Source: Lachnospiraceae bacterium A2 (lineage in GTDB: Bacteria > Bacillota > Clostridia > Lachnospirales > Lachnospiraceae). Taken from it: 64,000 nt of DNA. Made by a program: the position numbers and the translations under genes. This document shows positions 51,939 through 59,960 of this stretch, piece after piece. Below the pieces are notes generated by a model. It searched no databases and was not told where the DNA came from. It saw only the letters and a list, made by a program, of their open reading frames with translations. Location: NCBI GenBank assembly GCA_000403315.2, contig KE159636.1, forward strand, positions 370,042 through 434,041, in the 5' to 3' direction. How positions within the stretch are numbered: position 1 is the first letter of the stretch; each line of letters begins with the position of its first letter.

Positions 51939-53591
51939 GTGCCGTATAAAAACTATATCTATGAGTACCACGCTAAGATTACAAGCGGCGAAATTGTAGC
52001 GGGAAAGTGGATAAAGGAAATATATAAAATCATTGTAGGCGGGCTGGAAAAGCAGGAATATTTTTTCAATGCAAAGGCGGCAAACAAGGCTATAAAATTC
52101 ATAGAGAATTTTTGCCACCACAGCAAGGGGCGCAATGATTTAATCAAGTTGGAGCTATGGCAGAAAGCCATAGTTTCTGTAATTTTTGGCATACAAGACG
52201 CAGAAAAAACACGTATTTTCCGTGAGATTTTTATAGTAATCGGCAGGAAAAACGGAAAAAGTTTGTTTGCATCTGCGATTATTGCATACATGGTATACCT
52301 AGAGCCAGAGTACGGGCAGGAAATCTATTGCTTAGCGCCAAAGTTAGACCAAGCGACGCTGGTATATGACGGATTTTATAAAATGGTGCAGGCAGAGGAC
52401 GAGCTAAACGAGCTGGCGAAAAAGCGGCGCAGCGATATTTACTACGAGGAAACAAACAGCTTTGTAAAGCCTATCGCATTTAACGCCAAGAAGTCTGACG
52501 GATTTAACCCGCAGCTGGTGGTATGTGACGAAATGGCGGCATGGAGCGGCGACGCAGGGCTAAAGCAGTATGAGGTTATGAAGTCTGCTTTAGGCGCACG
52601 CCGCCAGCCTATGATTTTGTCTATCAGTACCGCAGGCTACATAAACGACAGCATATATGACGAGCTGATGAAACGCAGCACCAGCTTTTTAAAGGGCAAC
52701 AGCAAGGAAAGGCGGCTTTTGCCGTTCCTTTACATGATAGACGACGTGGAAAAGTGGAACGATATAGAAGAGCTTAAGAAAGCTAATCCAAACATGGGCG
52801 TATCTGTAAAAGAGAGCTTTTTCACGGACGAGATAGCAGTAGCAGAAAACAGCTTAAGCAAGCGGGCAGAGTTTCTAACAAAATACTGCAATATCAAGCA
52901 GAACAGCTCTATAGCGTGGCTGGAATATGCGACGGTGGACAGCGCAGGCATTGAAAAGACCTTAGAGGACTTTAAGGACTGCTACGCCGTGGGCGGCATA
53001 GACTTAAGCCAGACAACAGACTTGACCGCAGCCAGCGTGGTAATTGAAAAGGACGGCGTGCTTTATGCGTTCACACAATTCTTTATGCCACGGGGAAAGC
53101 TGGAAACCTTGCAGGCTACGGACGGCGTGCCGTATGACATTTTTGTCAAAAAGGGGCTGATAACCTTAAGCGGCGAGAACTACGTAGACTACCACGACGT
53201 ATACGCATGGTTTACGGGGCTGGTAGAAAATTACGGTATTTATATACTCAAAATAGGGTATGACCGATACATGGCAAAATATCTGATTGAGGAATTGAAA
53301 GACTACGGTTTCCAGACAGACGACGTGCATCAAGGGGAAAACTTAACGCCAGTCATACGGGAGTTTGAGGGTATCATAAAGGACGGAAATTTCAAGATTG
53401 TAGACAACAATTTACTAAAGACACATTTCTTGAATGTTGCGCTTAAGCACAACATGGAAACAAGGAAATTCAGACCTATAAAGATAGAGCAGCGGGCGCA
53501 TATCGACGGCTTTGTATCCGTCATAGACGCTATGACGGTACGACAGAAATACTGGGAAGAGTGCGGCGAGCTGCTTAAAAACGCCGCATAG
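51939..53591 (+). CDS. terL: Terminase large subunit
   Basis: Packaging motor ATPase and nuclease, 550 residues, GTG start. The ATPase part includes REIFIVIGRKNGKSLFASAI (Walker A-like), then PEYGQEIYCLAPKLDQA and QLVVCDEMAAWSGD (Walker B). The nuclease part includes AVGGIDLSQTTDLTAASVV and the terminal HIDGFVSVIDAMTV, with metal-binding acidic residues. This is the YmfN/Terminase_1 type used by HK97-like phages. Confidence 0.95.
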   Translation: MPYKNYIYEYHAKITSGEIVAGKWIKEIYKIIVGGLEKQEYFFNAKAANKAIKFIENFCHHSKGRNDLIKLELWQKAIVSVIFGIQDAEKTRIFREIFIVIGRKNGKSLFASAIIAYMVYLEPEYGQEIYCLAPKLDQATLVYDGFYKMVQAEDELNELAKKRRSDIYYEETNSFVKPIAFNAKKSDGFNPQLVVCDEMAAWSGDAGLKQYEVMKSALGARRQPMILSISTAGYINDSIYDELMKRSTSFLKGNSKERRLLPFLYMIDDVEKWNDIEELKKANPNMGVSVKESFFTDEIAVAENSLSKRAEFLTKYCNIKQNSSIAWLEYATVDSAGIEKTLEDFKDCYAVGGIDLSQTTDLTAASVVIEKDGVLYAFTQFFMPRGKLETLQATDGVPYDIFVKKGLITLSGENYVDYHDVYAWFTGLVENYGIYILKIGYDRYMAKYLIEELKDYGFQTDDVHQGENLTPVIREFEGIIKDGNFKIVDNNLLKTHFLNVALKHNMETRKFRPIKIEQRAHIDGFVSVIDAMTVRQKYWEECGELLKNAA

Positions 53592-53599
53592 AAAGGAGA

Positions 53600-54898
53600 G
53601 TGGACGGTATCAAATTCTTAGACTATCTTTTTCATGGTAAAGAGCTGCGTTATATCGACAGCTATTTTAAGATGCTGAACGGGTACAGCCCGACGTTTAC
53701 CAGCTACAGCGGCGGCGTGTATGAAATGGACTTGACCAGAACGGCAGTAAACAGCTTTGCCACGCATTGTAGCAAGCTAAAGCCAGAGATAGAGGGCAGC
53801 GCACTAAAGCGGCTGGAAAAGACGCTACAGCAAAAGCCCAATTATTTCATGGATACGACAAAATTCATTAAGCGGGTGGCGACCTATGTAGCGGTGGAAC
53901 ACACCGCTTTTATTGTGCCAGTAGAGGACAGATTAGGGACGTTATGCGGCTGGTATCCGCTGCGGGCGCAGCGCTGCGAGGTAGTAGAGGCAGCAGGGCA
54001 AGTGTACTTACGGTATCTTTTTGGGAACGGGGAACACGGCGCTATAGAGTTTGAGCATGTGGGGATTATGACGGACTTTGAATATAAGGACGACCTTTTC
54101 GGAGAGGATAACCGAACGCTTAAGCCCACAATGCAGCTGATACATACGCAGAATGAGGGGATTATAAACGCCGTCAAAAATTCCGCAAATATCCGTTTTC
54201 TGGCAAAGGTGGCAAATATGCTGAAACCAGAGGACATAAAGAAAGAGCGGCAGCGGTTTACCGAGGAAAACTTAAGCGCAGAGAATGACAGCGGCATGAT
54301 TATTTATGACAACAAATTCAGCGAGCTTAAGCAGGTGGAAAGCAAGCCGTACACGCCAAACGCCTTGCAGATGCAGAACATACAAGAGAATGTATGCACG
54401 CACTTTGGTACAAACATGGATATTCTGCAAAACAAGTTCAATGAGGAAACGTGGAACGCCTACTATGAGGGGAAGATAGAGCCGTTTGCAATCCAGCTAT
54501 CGCTTGTAATGTCAAACATGAGCTTTACGGAGCGTGAGAGGGCGTGCGGTAATGCTATCATGTTTTCTGCCAACCGTCTGCAATATGCCAGTAATGCAAC
54601 AAAGCTGCAAGTAAGCACGCAGCTTTTTGACCGTGCGCTGCTTAACCGCAACGGCGTAATGGATATATGGAACATGGCGCACGTTGAGGACGGCGAAAAG
54701 TATTATATCCGCAAGGAATACACAGAGGTAAGCGAGCTGAAGAACAGCACGGAAAAGCCGCAGATAATCATACAGCAAGTACCGCAGGCGGGGCAGCAGG
54801 CAGCAGAGCCAGAAAAGGACACACAGCAGCAGGAAACGCCGCCAGAGCCGCCGCAGGACAGCAGCAGGCAGAAAGAGGGTGTAAAAGATGCCGATTAA
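53600..54898 (+). CDS. Phage portal protein (HK97 type)
   Basis: A 432-residue portal that forms the dodecameric DNA gate. Typical features are the N-terminal SYSGGVYEMDLTRTAVNSFA segment, the stem-forming middle, and a Gln/Pro/Glu-rich C-terminal tail (QQVPQAGQQAAEPEKDTQQQ). GTG start after AAAGGAGA. The end overlaps the protease gene by 11 bases. Confidence 0.92.
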   Translation: MDGIKFLDYLFHGKELRYIDSYFKMLNGYSPTFTSYSGGVYEMDLTRTAVNSFATHCSKLKPEIEGSALKRLEKTLQQKPNYFMDTTKFIKRVATYVAVEHTAFIVPVEDRLGTLCGWYPLRAQRCEVVEAAGQVYLRYLFGNGEHGAIEFEHVGIMTDFEYKDDLFGEDNRTLKPTMQLIHTQNEGIINAVKNSANIRFLAKVANMLKPEDIKKERQRFTEENLSAENDSGMIIYDNKFSELKQVESKPYTPNALQMQNIQENVCTHFGTNMDILQNKFNEETWNAYYEGKIEPFAIQLSLVMSNMSFTERERACGNAIMFSANRLQYASNATKLQVSTQLFDRALLNRNGVMDIWNMAHVEDGEKYYIRKEYTEVSELKNSTEKPQIIIQQVPQAGQQAAEPEKDTQQQETPPEPPQDSSRQKEGVKDAD

Positions 54899-55484
54899 GA
54901 AAGAGCGGGAATATAGGGCGCTGGCTGCGCCGCTGACCGCACAAGCCGCCACAAAGCGGATACAGACGGATTTTTACGTAGAGGGCTACGCTACTACGTT
55001 TGATGCGCCGTATCTGCTGTATGAGTTTGAGGACGGCACAAAGATTTACGAAAGAATAGACGCACACGCACTGGACGGCGCAGACATGAGCGACGTTATC
55101 ATGCAGTACGACCATGCAGGCAGGGTATTTGCCCGCCAGTCAAATAAAACGCTTATCTTAGTCCCAGACCACAAGGGGCTTTTAGTCGCTGCTGATTTAG
55201 GCAGGACAGATTTAGCCCGTGGGCTTTACCAAGACATAGAGGCAGGCATGATAAATAAAATGTCATGGGGCTTTACGGTGGCAGAGGAAAGCTACGACAG
55301 ACAGACGCACACAAGGACTATCTTAAGAATTAAAAAGGTTTATGACGTATCGGCGGTTAGCATACCAGCAAACAGCGGTACGGAAATAAGCGCCCGTGCT
55401 TTTGCTGATAGGAGTTATGAGCAGGAGCGGCAGGAGTTGCTACAGAGGCGTATAAACTTACTAAAGATTAGGACGAGCTTATAA
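54888..55484 (+). CDS. Prohead protease (HK97 / S78 family)
   Basis: A 198-residue capsid maturation protease. The fold segments are FYVEGYATTFDAPYLLY, VIMQYDHAGRVFARQSNK (His region), GLYQDIEAGMINKMSWGFTV with the catalytic Ser, and VYDVSAVSIPANSGTEISAR. It cleaves the scaffold part of the capsid protein encoded next. Confidence 0.93.
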   Translation: MPIKKEREYRALAAPLTAQAATKRIQTDFYVEGYATTFDAPYLLYEFEDGTKIYERIDAHALDGADMSDVIMQYDHAGRVFARQSNKTLILVPDHKGLLVAADLGRTDLARGLYQDIEAGMINKMSWGFTVAEESYDRQTHTRTILRIKKVYDVSAVSIPANSGTEISARAFADRSYEQERQELLQRRINLLKIRTSL

Positions 55485-55514
55485 AAAATCAAAAACAGAA
55501 AAGGAGAATTGACA

Positions 55515-56759
55515 ATGCATCCGAGATTGAAAGAAATTGAAACCAGATTAGCCCAGATTAGAGGGGAATTAACCACAAGGGCAGCAGAACTGAAAGACGA
55601 GGAAATAGCGGCGCTGGAAAGTGAGGTAACGGCTTTGCAGGAAGAGCGGGCGGCGATTATTGCGGCAGCTGAACGGCGCAATAGCTTACTTGCCAGAATT
55701 GCGGCAGGCGAAACCGTAGGCGACGAGGCAGGCGACGGGAACGGCGCAGCGCCTATGGTGCTTAGGAATTTTGCAGGGGCAGCAGGCGAGGGGCAGGACG
55801 ACGGCGACAAGTACGGCAGCATGGAATACCGCAAGGCATTTATGCAGTATGTGTGCAGGGGCGAGGCGCTGCCGAAAGAGTACAGAGCCGACGCAGTAAG
55901 CAAGACCACGGACGTAGGGGCGGTTATCCCTACCACGGTGCTTAACCAGATTGTAGAAAAGCTGGAAAGCACGGGCATGATTTTAACGCTTGTAACCAGA
56001 ACGGCATACAAGGGCGGCGTGGCTATCCCCGTATCCACCGTTAAGCCCGTAGCTACATGGGTAAGCGAGGGCAAGGGCAGCGACAAGCAGAATAAGGACA
56101 TCAAGAAAGACGGCATGATTACCTTTGCATACCATAAGCTGCGCTGCGCAGTAGCCGTATCTCTGGAAGTTGATACAATGGCTATCAGTGCTTTTGAAAG
56201 CCTGCTTATCAACAACATTGTAGAGGCTATGACAAAGGCGTTAGAGCAGTCTATCATTGACGGCGACGGCAGCGGGAAACCGAAAGGGATTTTAGCGGAA
56301 ACGCCCGCAGAGGGGCAGGAAGTGGAGAGCGCCGCACCGTCTTATGATGATTTGATTGCAGCAGAGGCGGCGTTACCGCTGGCTTATGAGAATGGCGCTA
56401 AGTGGTGCATGAGCAAAAAAACCTTTATGGCATATGTAGGCATTACGGACAGCAACGGGCAACCGATAGCCAGAGTAAACCACGGCATAGCGGGAAAGCC
56501 AGAGCGCACGCTTTTAGGCAGGGAAGTAGTGCTTTGCGATTATGTGGCGGCATACACAAAGACGCTGGCAGCAGGCACGGTTTTTGCGTTCCTTTTCAAT
56601 TTCAAGGACTACGTGCTTAACACCAACTATGCTATGGGCGTTAAGAAGTATGAGGACAACGACACCGACGACCAGATTACAAAGGGTATCATGCTGGCAG
56701 ACGGCAAGGTAGTTGACAAAAACAGTCTGGTAACAGTCAAGAAGATTGCGGCGGCGTAA
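55515..56759 (+). CDS. Major capsid protein (HK97 fold) with N-terminal scaffold domain
   Basis: A 414-residue capsid protein. Residues 1-~110 are a charged coiled-coil delta domain expected to be removed by the protease. From about residue 120 the HK97 fold is evident: DVGAVIPTTVLNQIVEKLES, KGGVAIPVSTVKPVATWVSE, KLRCAVAVSLEVDTMAISAF, and YAMGVKKYEDNDTDDQI. AAGGAG lies 8 bases before the ATG. Confidence 0.95.
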   Translation: MHPRLKEIETRLAQIRGELTTRAAELKDEEIAALESEVTALQEERAAIIAAAERRNSLLARIAAGETVGDEAGDGNGAAPMVLRNFAGAAGEGQDDGDKYGSMEYRKAFMQYVCRGEALPKEYRADAVSKTTDVGAVIPTTVLNQIVEKLESTGMILTLVTRTAYKGGVAIPVSTVKPVATWVSEGKGSDKQNKDIKKDGMITFAYHKLRCAVAVSLEVDTMAISAFESLLINNIVEAMTKALEQSIIDGDGSGKPKGILAETPAEGQEVESAAPSYDDLIAAEAALPLAYENGAKWCMSKKTFMAYVGITDSNGQPIARVNHGIAGKPERTLLGREVVLCDYVAAYTKTLAAGTVFAFLFNFKDYVLNTNYAMGVKKYEDNDTDDQITKGIMLADGKVVDKNSLVTVKKIAAA

Positions 56760-56814
56760 GGGAAAATACGGCGGCTGGCGTTCTGCGCTGGCTGCCAGAA
56801 ATGAGGTATAGGGC

Positions 56815-57276
56815 ATGAAAGGACATTTAGACGCAGAACAGCTGAAAAGCATGGATTATAAGAGCTTGCAGGCTTTGGCAAAGGACATGGGCGTAAGCGC
56901 TGCTGGAAAGGCAGAGGAAATTATAGCCAGAATTGCAGCAGTAGAGGTAGACGTACCAGAAGAGAGCCAGCTTACGGAAGAGGAAAAGGCGGCGGCAGAG
57001 GCGGCACGGCAGGAAGAGGAACGGGCAGCAGAGGCAGCAGCCAGAGAGCAGGAAGAGGCGGCGCAGGCTGCGAAAGAGGCAGAGGAAAGAGCGGCAGCCG
57101 AGCAGAAAGCCAGAGAAGAGGCAGAGGCGGCAGCAGGGCTGGTTAAGGTAAAGGCTACTACAAGGTTTTTAGACAAGCAGCTTAACCAGATTAAGGACGC
57201 AGGAGAGGCTTACAGCGTAAGCAGGGGACGCGCGGCAGAGCTGGCGGCAGCAGGCGTGGCAGAAATCGTGGGATAA
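56815..57276 (+). CDS. Ala/Glu-rich capsid-region protein with SAP/Rho-N-like start
   Basis: A 153-residue protein. The first ~45 residues (MDYKSLQALAKDMGVSAAGK, AEEIIARIA) resemble SAP or Rho-N helix-extended-loop domains. A low-complexity Ala/Glu coiled coil (about 55-110) and a compact C-terminal segment (VKVKATTRFLDKQLNQIKDA) follow. Its place between capsid and head-tail connector suggests a head accessory role. Exact function unknown. Confidence 0.6.
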   Translation: MKGHLDAEQLKSMDYKSLQALAKDMGVSAAGKAEEIIARIAAVEVDVPEESQLTEEEKAAAEAARQEEERAAEAAAREQEEAAQAAKEAEERAAAEQKAREEAEAAAGLVKVKATTRFLDKQLNQIKDAGEAYSVSRGRAAELAAAGVAEIVG

Positions 57277-57296
57277 CCAGAAAGAGGGTGCAGGAT

Positions 57297-57632
57297 ATGG
57301 CGGCAGATGCCACCACATTAACAGAGAAAATGCGGGCGGCGCTGCGTATCAGCAGCACCAGCGACAAGATAACGGCAGAAATAGAGGACTGTATAGCCGC
57401 CTGCAAAGCTGACCTTGCGAACGACGGCATAAAAGCCATTGACGAGGGCGACGCACTGATTATAAGGGCGGTAACTCTTTACTGTAAGGCAGAATTTGGC
57501 TATAACGACAAAGCCGAGAAGTTTAAGCAGTCATACGACACGCTGAAAATGCGGCTTGCTTTGTCGCAGGAGTACAACACAGCGCCGCCCGTGTCCGAAA
57601 CGGACACCGAGGGCGCAGAAAGCGGGGCGTGA
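57297..57632 (+). CDS. Head-tail connector protein (gp6-like)
   Basis: A 111-residue helical protein matching the gp6/YqbG connector type by size, position and sequence pattern (MRAALRISSTSDKITAEIED, then IIRAVTLYCKAEFGYNDKAE). It should form the adaptor ring under the portal. The ATG at 57297 is preferred over the GTG at 57288, which lies too close to the ribosome site. Confidence 0.8.
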   Translation: MAADATTLTEKMRAALRISSTSDKITAEIEDCIAACKADLANDGIKAIDEGDALIIRAVTLYCKAEFGYNDKAEKFKQSYDTLKMRLALSQEYNTAPPVSETDTEGAESGA

Positions 57633-57633
57633 T

Positions 57634-57963
57634 ATGGCAGCATGGGCAGACGAGATTACACTTATAAGCCAGCAGCCGCCAGACGAGCGGGTAAACGCTG
57701 GCGGCTTTGAGAATGAGCCGCAGGAAAGCGCCCGTACTGTTTTCTGCAACAAGAAAAAAGTAGGCTACAGCGAGTATTTTAAGAGCCAGCAGACGGGCAA
57801 AGTGGTAGAGGCGAAATATGAGGTACATAAGGCAGATTATGAGGGCGAGGACACCGTAGAAACAGACGGGCGGCGCTTTTTCGTGCTTAAGACCTACGAC
57901 ATAGACGACGATACCATAGAGCTTACGCTAACCGATTTGCGCCACAAGGACGAGGGGGCGTAG
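57634..57963 (+). CDS. Head closure protein
   Basis: A 109-residue beta-rich protein in the position of SPP1 gp16-like head closure (stopper) proteins (VFCNKKKVGYSEYFKSQQTG, VETDGRRFFVLKTYDID). It starts one base after the previous stop. Confidence 0.75.
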   Translation: MAAWADEITLISQQPPDERVNAGGFENEPQESARTVFCNKKKVGYSEYFKSQQTGKVVEAKYEVHKADYEGEDTVETDGRRFFVLKTYDIDDDTIELTLTDLRHKDEGA

Positions 57964-57965
57964 TT

Positions 57966-58397
57966 GTGGGAGAATTTAACACAATAGGGCTAGAGGACGT
58001 GATAGAGGCTTTTAGCAGGAGAGAGCAGGCTACCGTAGAGGCAGTGCCGAAAATGCTTAAGGCGGGCGCAGACGTGCTGGTAGAGGCACAGAAAGCAGAG
58101 GCGCAGGCTATGGGGCTGCATGAAACGGGCGGCTTTATCAATTCTATCAAGGCTACTGCGGTAAAGGGCGACAGCACGGAAAAGCATATTGACATATACC
58201 CGCAGGGCAGGGCGAAACACGGGAACGACAGAAAAGGAGATAAAAGCAACGTGCGCTATGCGACTATCGGATTTGTGGCAGAATACGGGACGAGCAGCCA
58301 GCAGCCACGCCCGTATATGACCGTGGCAAACGAAAAGGCGCATGAAAAGGTAGTAGAGGCGCAGCGGGAAGTATGGGAGCGTGAAACGGGACAATGA
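57966..58397 (+). CDS. HK97 gp10-like head-tail joining protein
   Basis: A 143-residue protein of the HK97-gp10 family: LKAGADVLVEAQKAEAQAMG, HETGGFINSIKATAVKGDST, then RYATIGFVAEYGTSSQQPRP with the conserved aromatic-proline end. GTG start. The end overlaps the next gene as ATGA. Confidence 0.85.
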   Translation: MGEFNTIGLEDVIEAFSRREQATVEAVPKMLKAGADVLVEAQKAEAQAMGLHETGGFINSIKATAVKGDSTEKHIDIYPQGRAKHGNDRKGDKSNVRYATIGFVAEYGTSSQQPRPYMTVANEKAHEKVVEAQREVWERETGQ

Positions 58398-58720
58398 GCA
58401 GCATAAAAGAGATTTTAGAGAGCGCAGGGCTGCCAGCACAGCGGGGCGTATATACTGGCAGATGCAAGCCGAAAGCCTATTATACTTTCCTGCGGCTGCT
58501 GGGTGCGCCTGCCGTAAATGCAGACGACACAGAGAGCGAAAGCAAGGAAATGTATAGGGTAACGCTTTTTCATAAGGGCGACTATGAGGCACAGCTTAAT
58601 AAAACTCTGGAAGTGCTGCGGGCGGCAGACGTTTATATTAACAGCGTTGACGCAGAGAGCTACGAAACAGAAACGGGGTACTGGTTAGTGCCTATCACAA
58701 TCGAAATATTAAAGGAGTGA
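58394..58720 (+). CDS. Tail completion/terminator protein
   Basis: A 108-residue protein in the tail-terminator position, with YYTFLRLLGAPAVNADDTES and YRVTLFHKGDYEAQLNKTLE typical of tail-completion proteins of this phage group. It caps the tail tube and joins it to the head. Starts at the ATGA overlap with the gp10-like gene. Confidence 0.75.
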   Translation: MSSIKEILESAGLPAQRGVYTGRCKPKAYYTFLRLLGAPAVNADDTESESKEMYRVTLFHKGDYEAQLNKTLEVLRAADVYINSVDAESYETETGYWLVPITIEILKE

Positions 58721-58727
58721 CAAGACA

Positions 58728-59291
58728 ATGACACTGGGATTAAGAGATTTATTTTATGCAGTATGCACAGAAGCAGACGGCATGGAAACCTACGGAACGC
58801 CTAAGAAAATGGCAGAGGCTATGACGGCTGACTTATCCGTAAAGACGGCAGACGGCAGCTTATACGCAGATGATACGTTGAGTGAAAGCGTATCCGAGTT
58901 TGCCAGCGGCACGCTTAAGCTGGGCGTAAAAGACCTTACGCCGGAAGTGCTGGCAGAGGTACTGGGGCAAATGGTAGACCAGAATAAGGTAGTATGGGCT
59001 GGAAAAGACGACGAGCCGCCATATGTGGCTATCGGCTTTAGGGCGAAGAAAACGGGAGGGCGTTTCCGCTATGTATGGCTGCTTAAGGTTAAGTTTAAAG
59101 TGCCGTCTGAAAAGTACGAAACCAAAGGCGAGAGCATCAAGTTTAACACGCCAGACATTGAGGCAGATTTTACGGCAAGGAAGAGCGACGGGCGCTGGAA
59201 AGCAGATTATGTAGGCACAGAGGACAGCACAGCAGCAAAAACGTGGTTTACCGAAGTGCCAGAGCCAGCAGAAACAATACCAGAGGCGTAA
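58728..59291 (+). CDS. Major tail (tube) protein, phi13 family
   Basis: A 187-residue tail tube subunit of the phi13/TIGR01603 family: MTLGLRDLFYAVCTEADGME, SVSEFASGTLKLGVKDLTPE, and YVAIGFRAKKTGGRFRYVWL. AAAGGAG precedes the ATG. A terminator-like hairpin follows, consistent with high expression of tube protein relative to downstream genes. Confidence 0.9.
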   Translation: MTLGLRDLFYAVCTEADGMETYGTPKKMAEAMTADLSVKTADGSLYADDTLSESVSEFASGTLKLGVKDLTPEVLAEVLGQMVDQNKVVWAGKDDEPPYVAIGFRAKKTGGRFRYVWLLKVKFKVPSEKYETKGESIKFNTPDIEADFTARKSDGRWKADYVGTEDSTAAKTWFTEVPEPAETIPEA

Positions 59292-59316
59292 AAAACAGAA
59301 TAAAGGGAAAGGAGAA

Positions 59317-59344
59317 AAGGCGCAGCGTATGGCTGCGCCTTAAT
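59317..59344 (+). terminator. Hairpin between tail tube and tail chaperone genes
   Basis: Perfect 10-bp stem AAGGCGCAGC / GCTGCGCCTT with a 5-base loop and a short T-containing tail (59317-59344). Partial termination here would reduce expression of the downstream tail genes. Confidence 0.7.
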
Positions 59345-59352
59345 TTGTTGAT

Positions 59353-59754
59353 ATGAGCGCAATTAAAGACGGTGGCTATACAGTAACGCTGAAAGGGAAA
59401 GAGTACAGACTTCTCTTTACCCTTAACGCACTGGACGAAATTCAGACAAAATTTGGCGGCTATGACAAGCTGAATGAAGTTTTTAACCAGAGTAACCCAG
59501 ACTGGGTAAAAGACACAAAATGGCTGCTTACGCTGCTTATCAATGAGGGGCTTTTGGAAGAGGACGAGAACGCCGCACTTTTCACAGAGCAGCAGATAGG
59601 CAGGCTGATACACATAGGAAATCTGGCAGAGGTACAGCAGGCTATTTATGCGTCGTTTGCAGCAGGAACGGCAGGCGACGGAGAGGACAACGGGGAAACG
59701 ACAGAAGAGGGAAGAGAAGAGGCGGGGGAAACGGCAGCCGTGCAGGAAAGTTAG
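59353..59754 (+). CDS. Tail assembly chaperone (gpG-like)
   Basis: A 133-residue protein in the position of lambda gpG, between tail tube and tape measure. The domain is YTVTLKGKEYRLLFTLNALD followed by FGGYDKLNEVF and a Glu/Gly-rich tail. Near its end is a G5 run (59724-59728) followed by a hairpin (GCCGTGCAG 59737-59745 / CTGCACGGC 59758-59766), and an overlapping -1 frame stays open into the next small gene. A longer frameshifted gpGT product is therefore likely. Confidence 0.85.
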   Translation: MSAIKDGGYTVTLKGKEYRLLFTLNALDEIQTKFGGYDKLNEVFNQSNPDWVKDTKWLLTLLINEGLLEEDENAALFTEQQIGRLIHIGNLAEVQQAIYASFAAGTAGDGEDNGETTEEGREEAGETAAVQES

Positions 59755-59768
59755 ACACTGCACGGCTT

Positions 59769-59957
59769 TTGTATATCGCTATGGTGCTGCTGGGGTATAG
59801 GGAGCGTGAGGCATGGAGAAAAACGCCGTACCAGATTGTTACCCTATTCGGATACCACAAGGAATATAACCCGCACATTTTCAAGCAGGAGCGGGCGGCA
59901 GCACCGCAGGCAGCAGAGGAACTGGACGACATTGACATAGCACTAGGGGGCTTTTAA
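59769..59957 (+). CDS. Frameshift-expressed C-terminal part of the tail chaperone (gpT-like)
   Basis: A 62-residue reading frame (YIAMVLLGYREREAWRKTPY onward) in the -1 frame relative to the chaperone gene. It remains open upstream through the G5 run at 59724-59728. It has only a TTG start and no ribosome site, so independent translation is unlikely. By analogy with lambda gpGT it is expressed as an extension of the chaperone by ribosomal frameshifting. Confidence 0.7.
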   Translation: MYIAMVLLGYREREAWRKTPYQIVTLFGYHKEYNPHIFKQERAAAPQAAEELDDIDIALGGF

Positions 59958-59960
59958 TTC

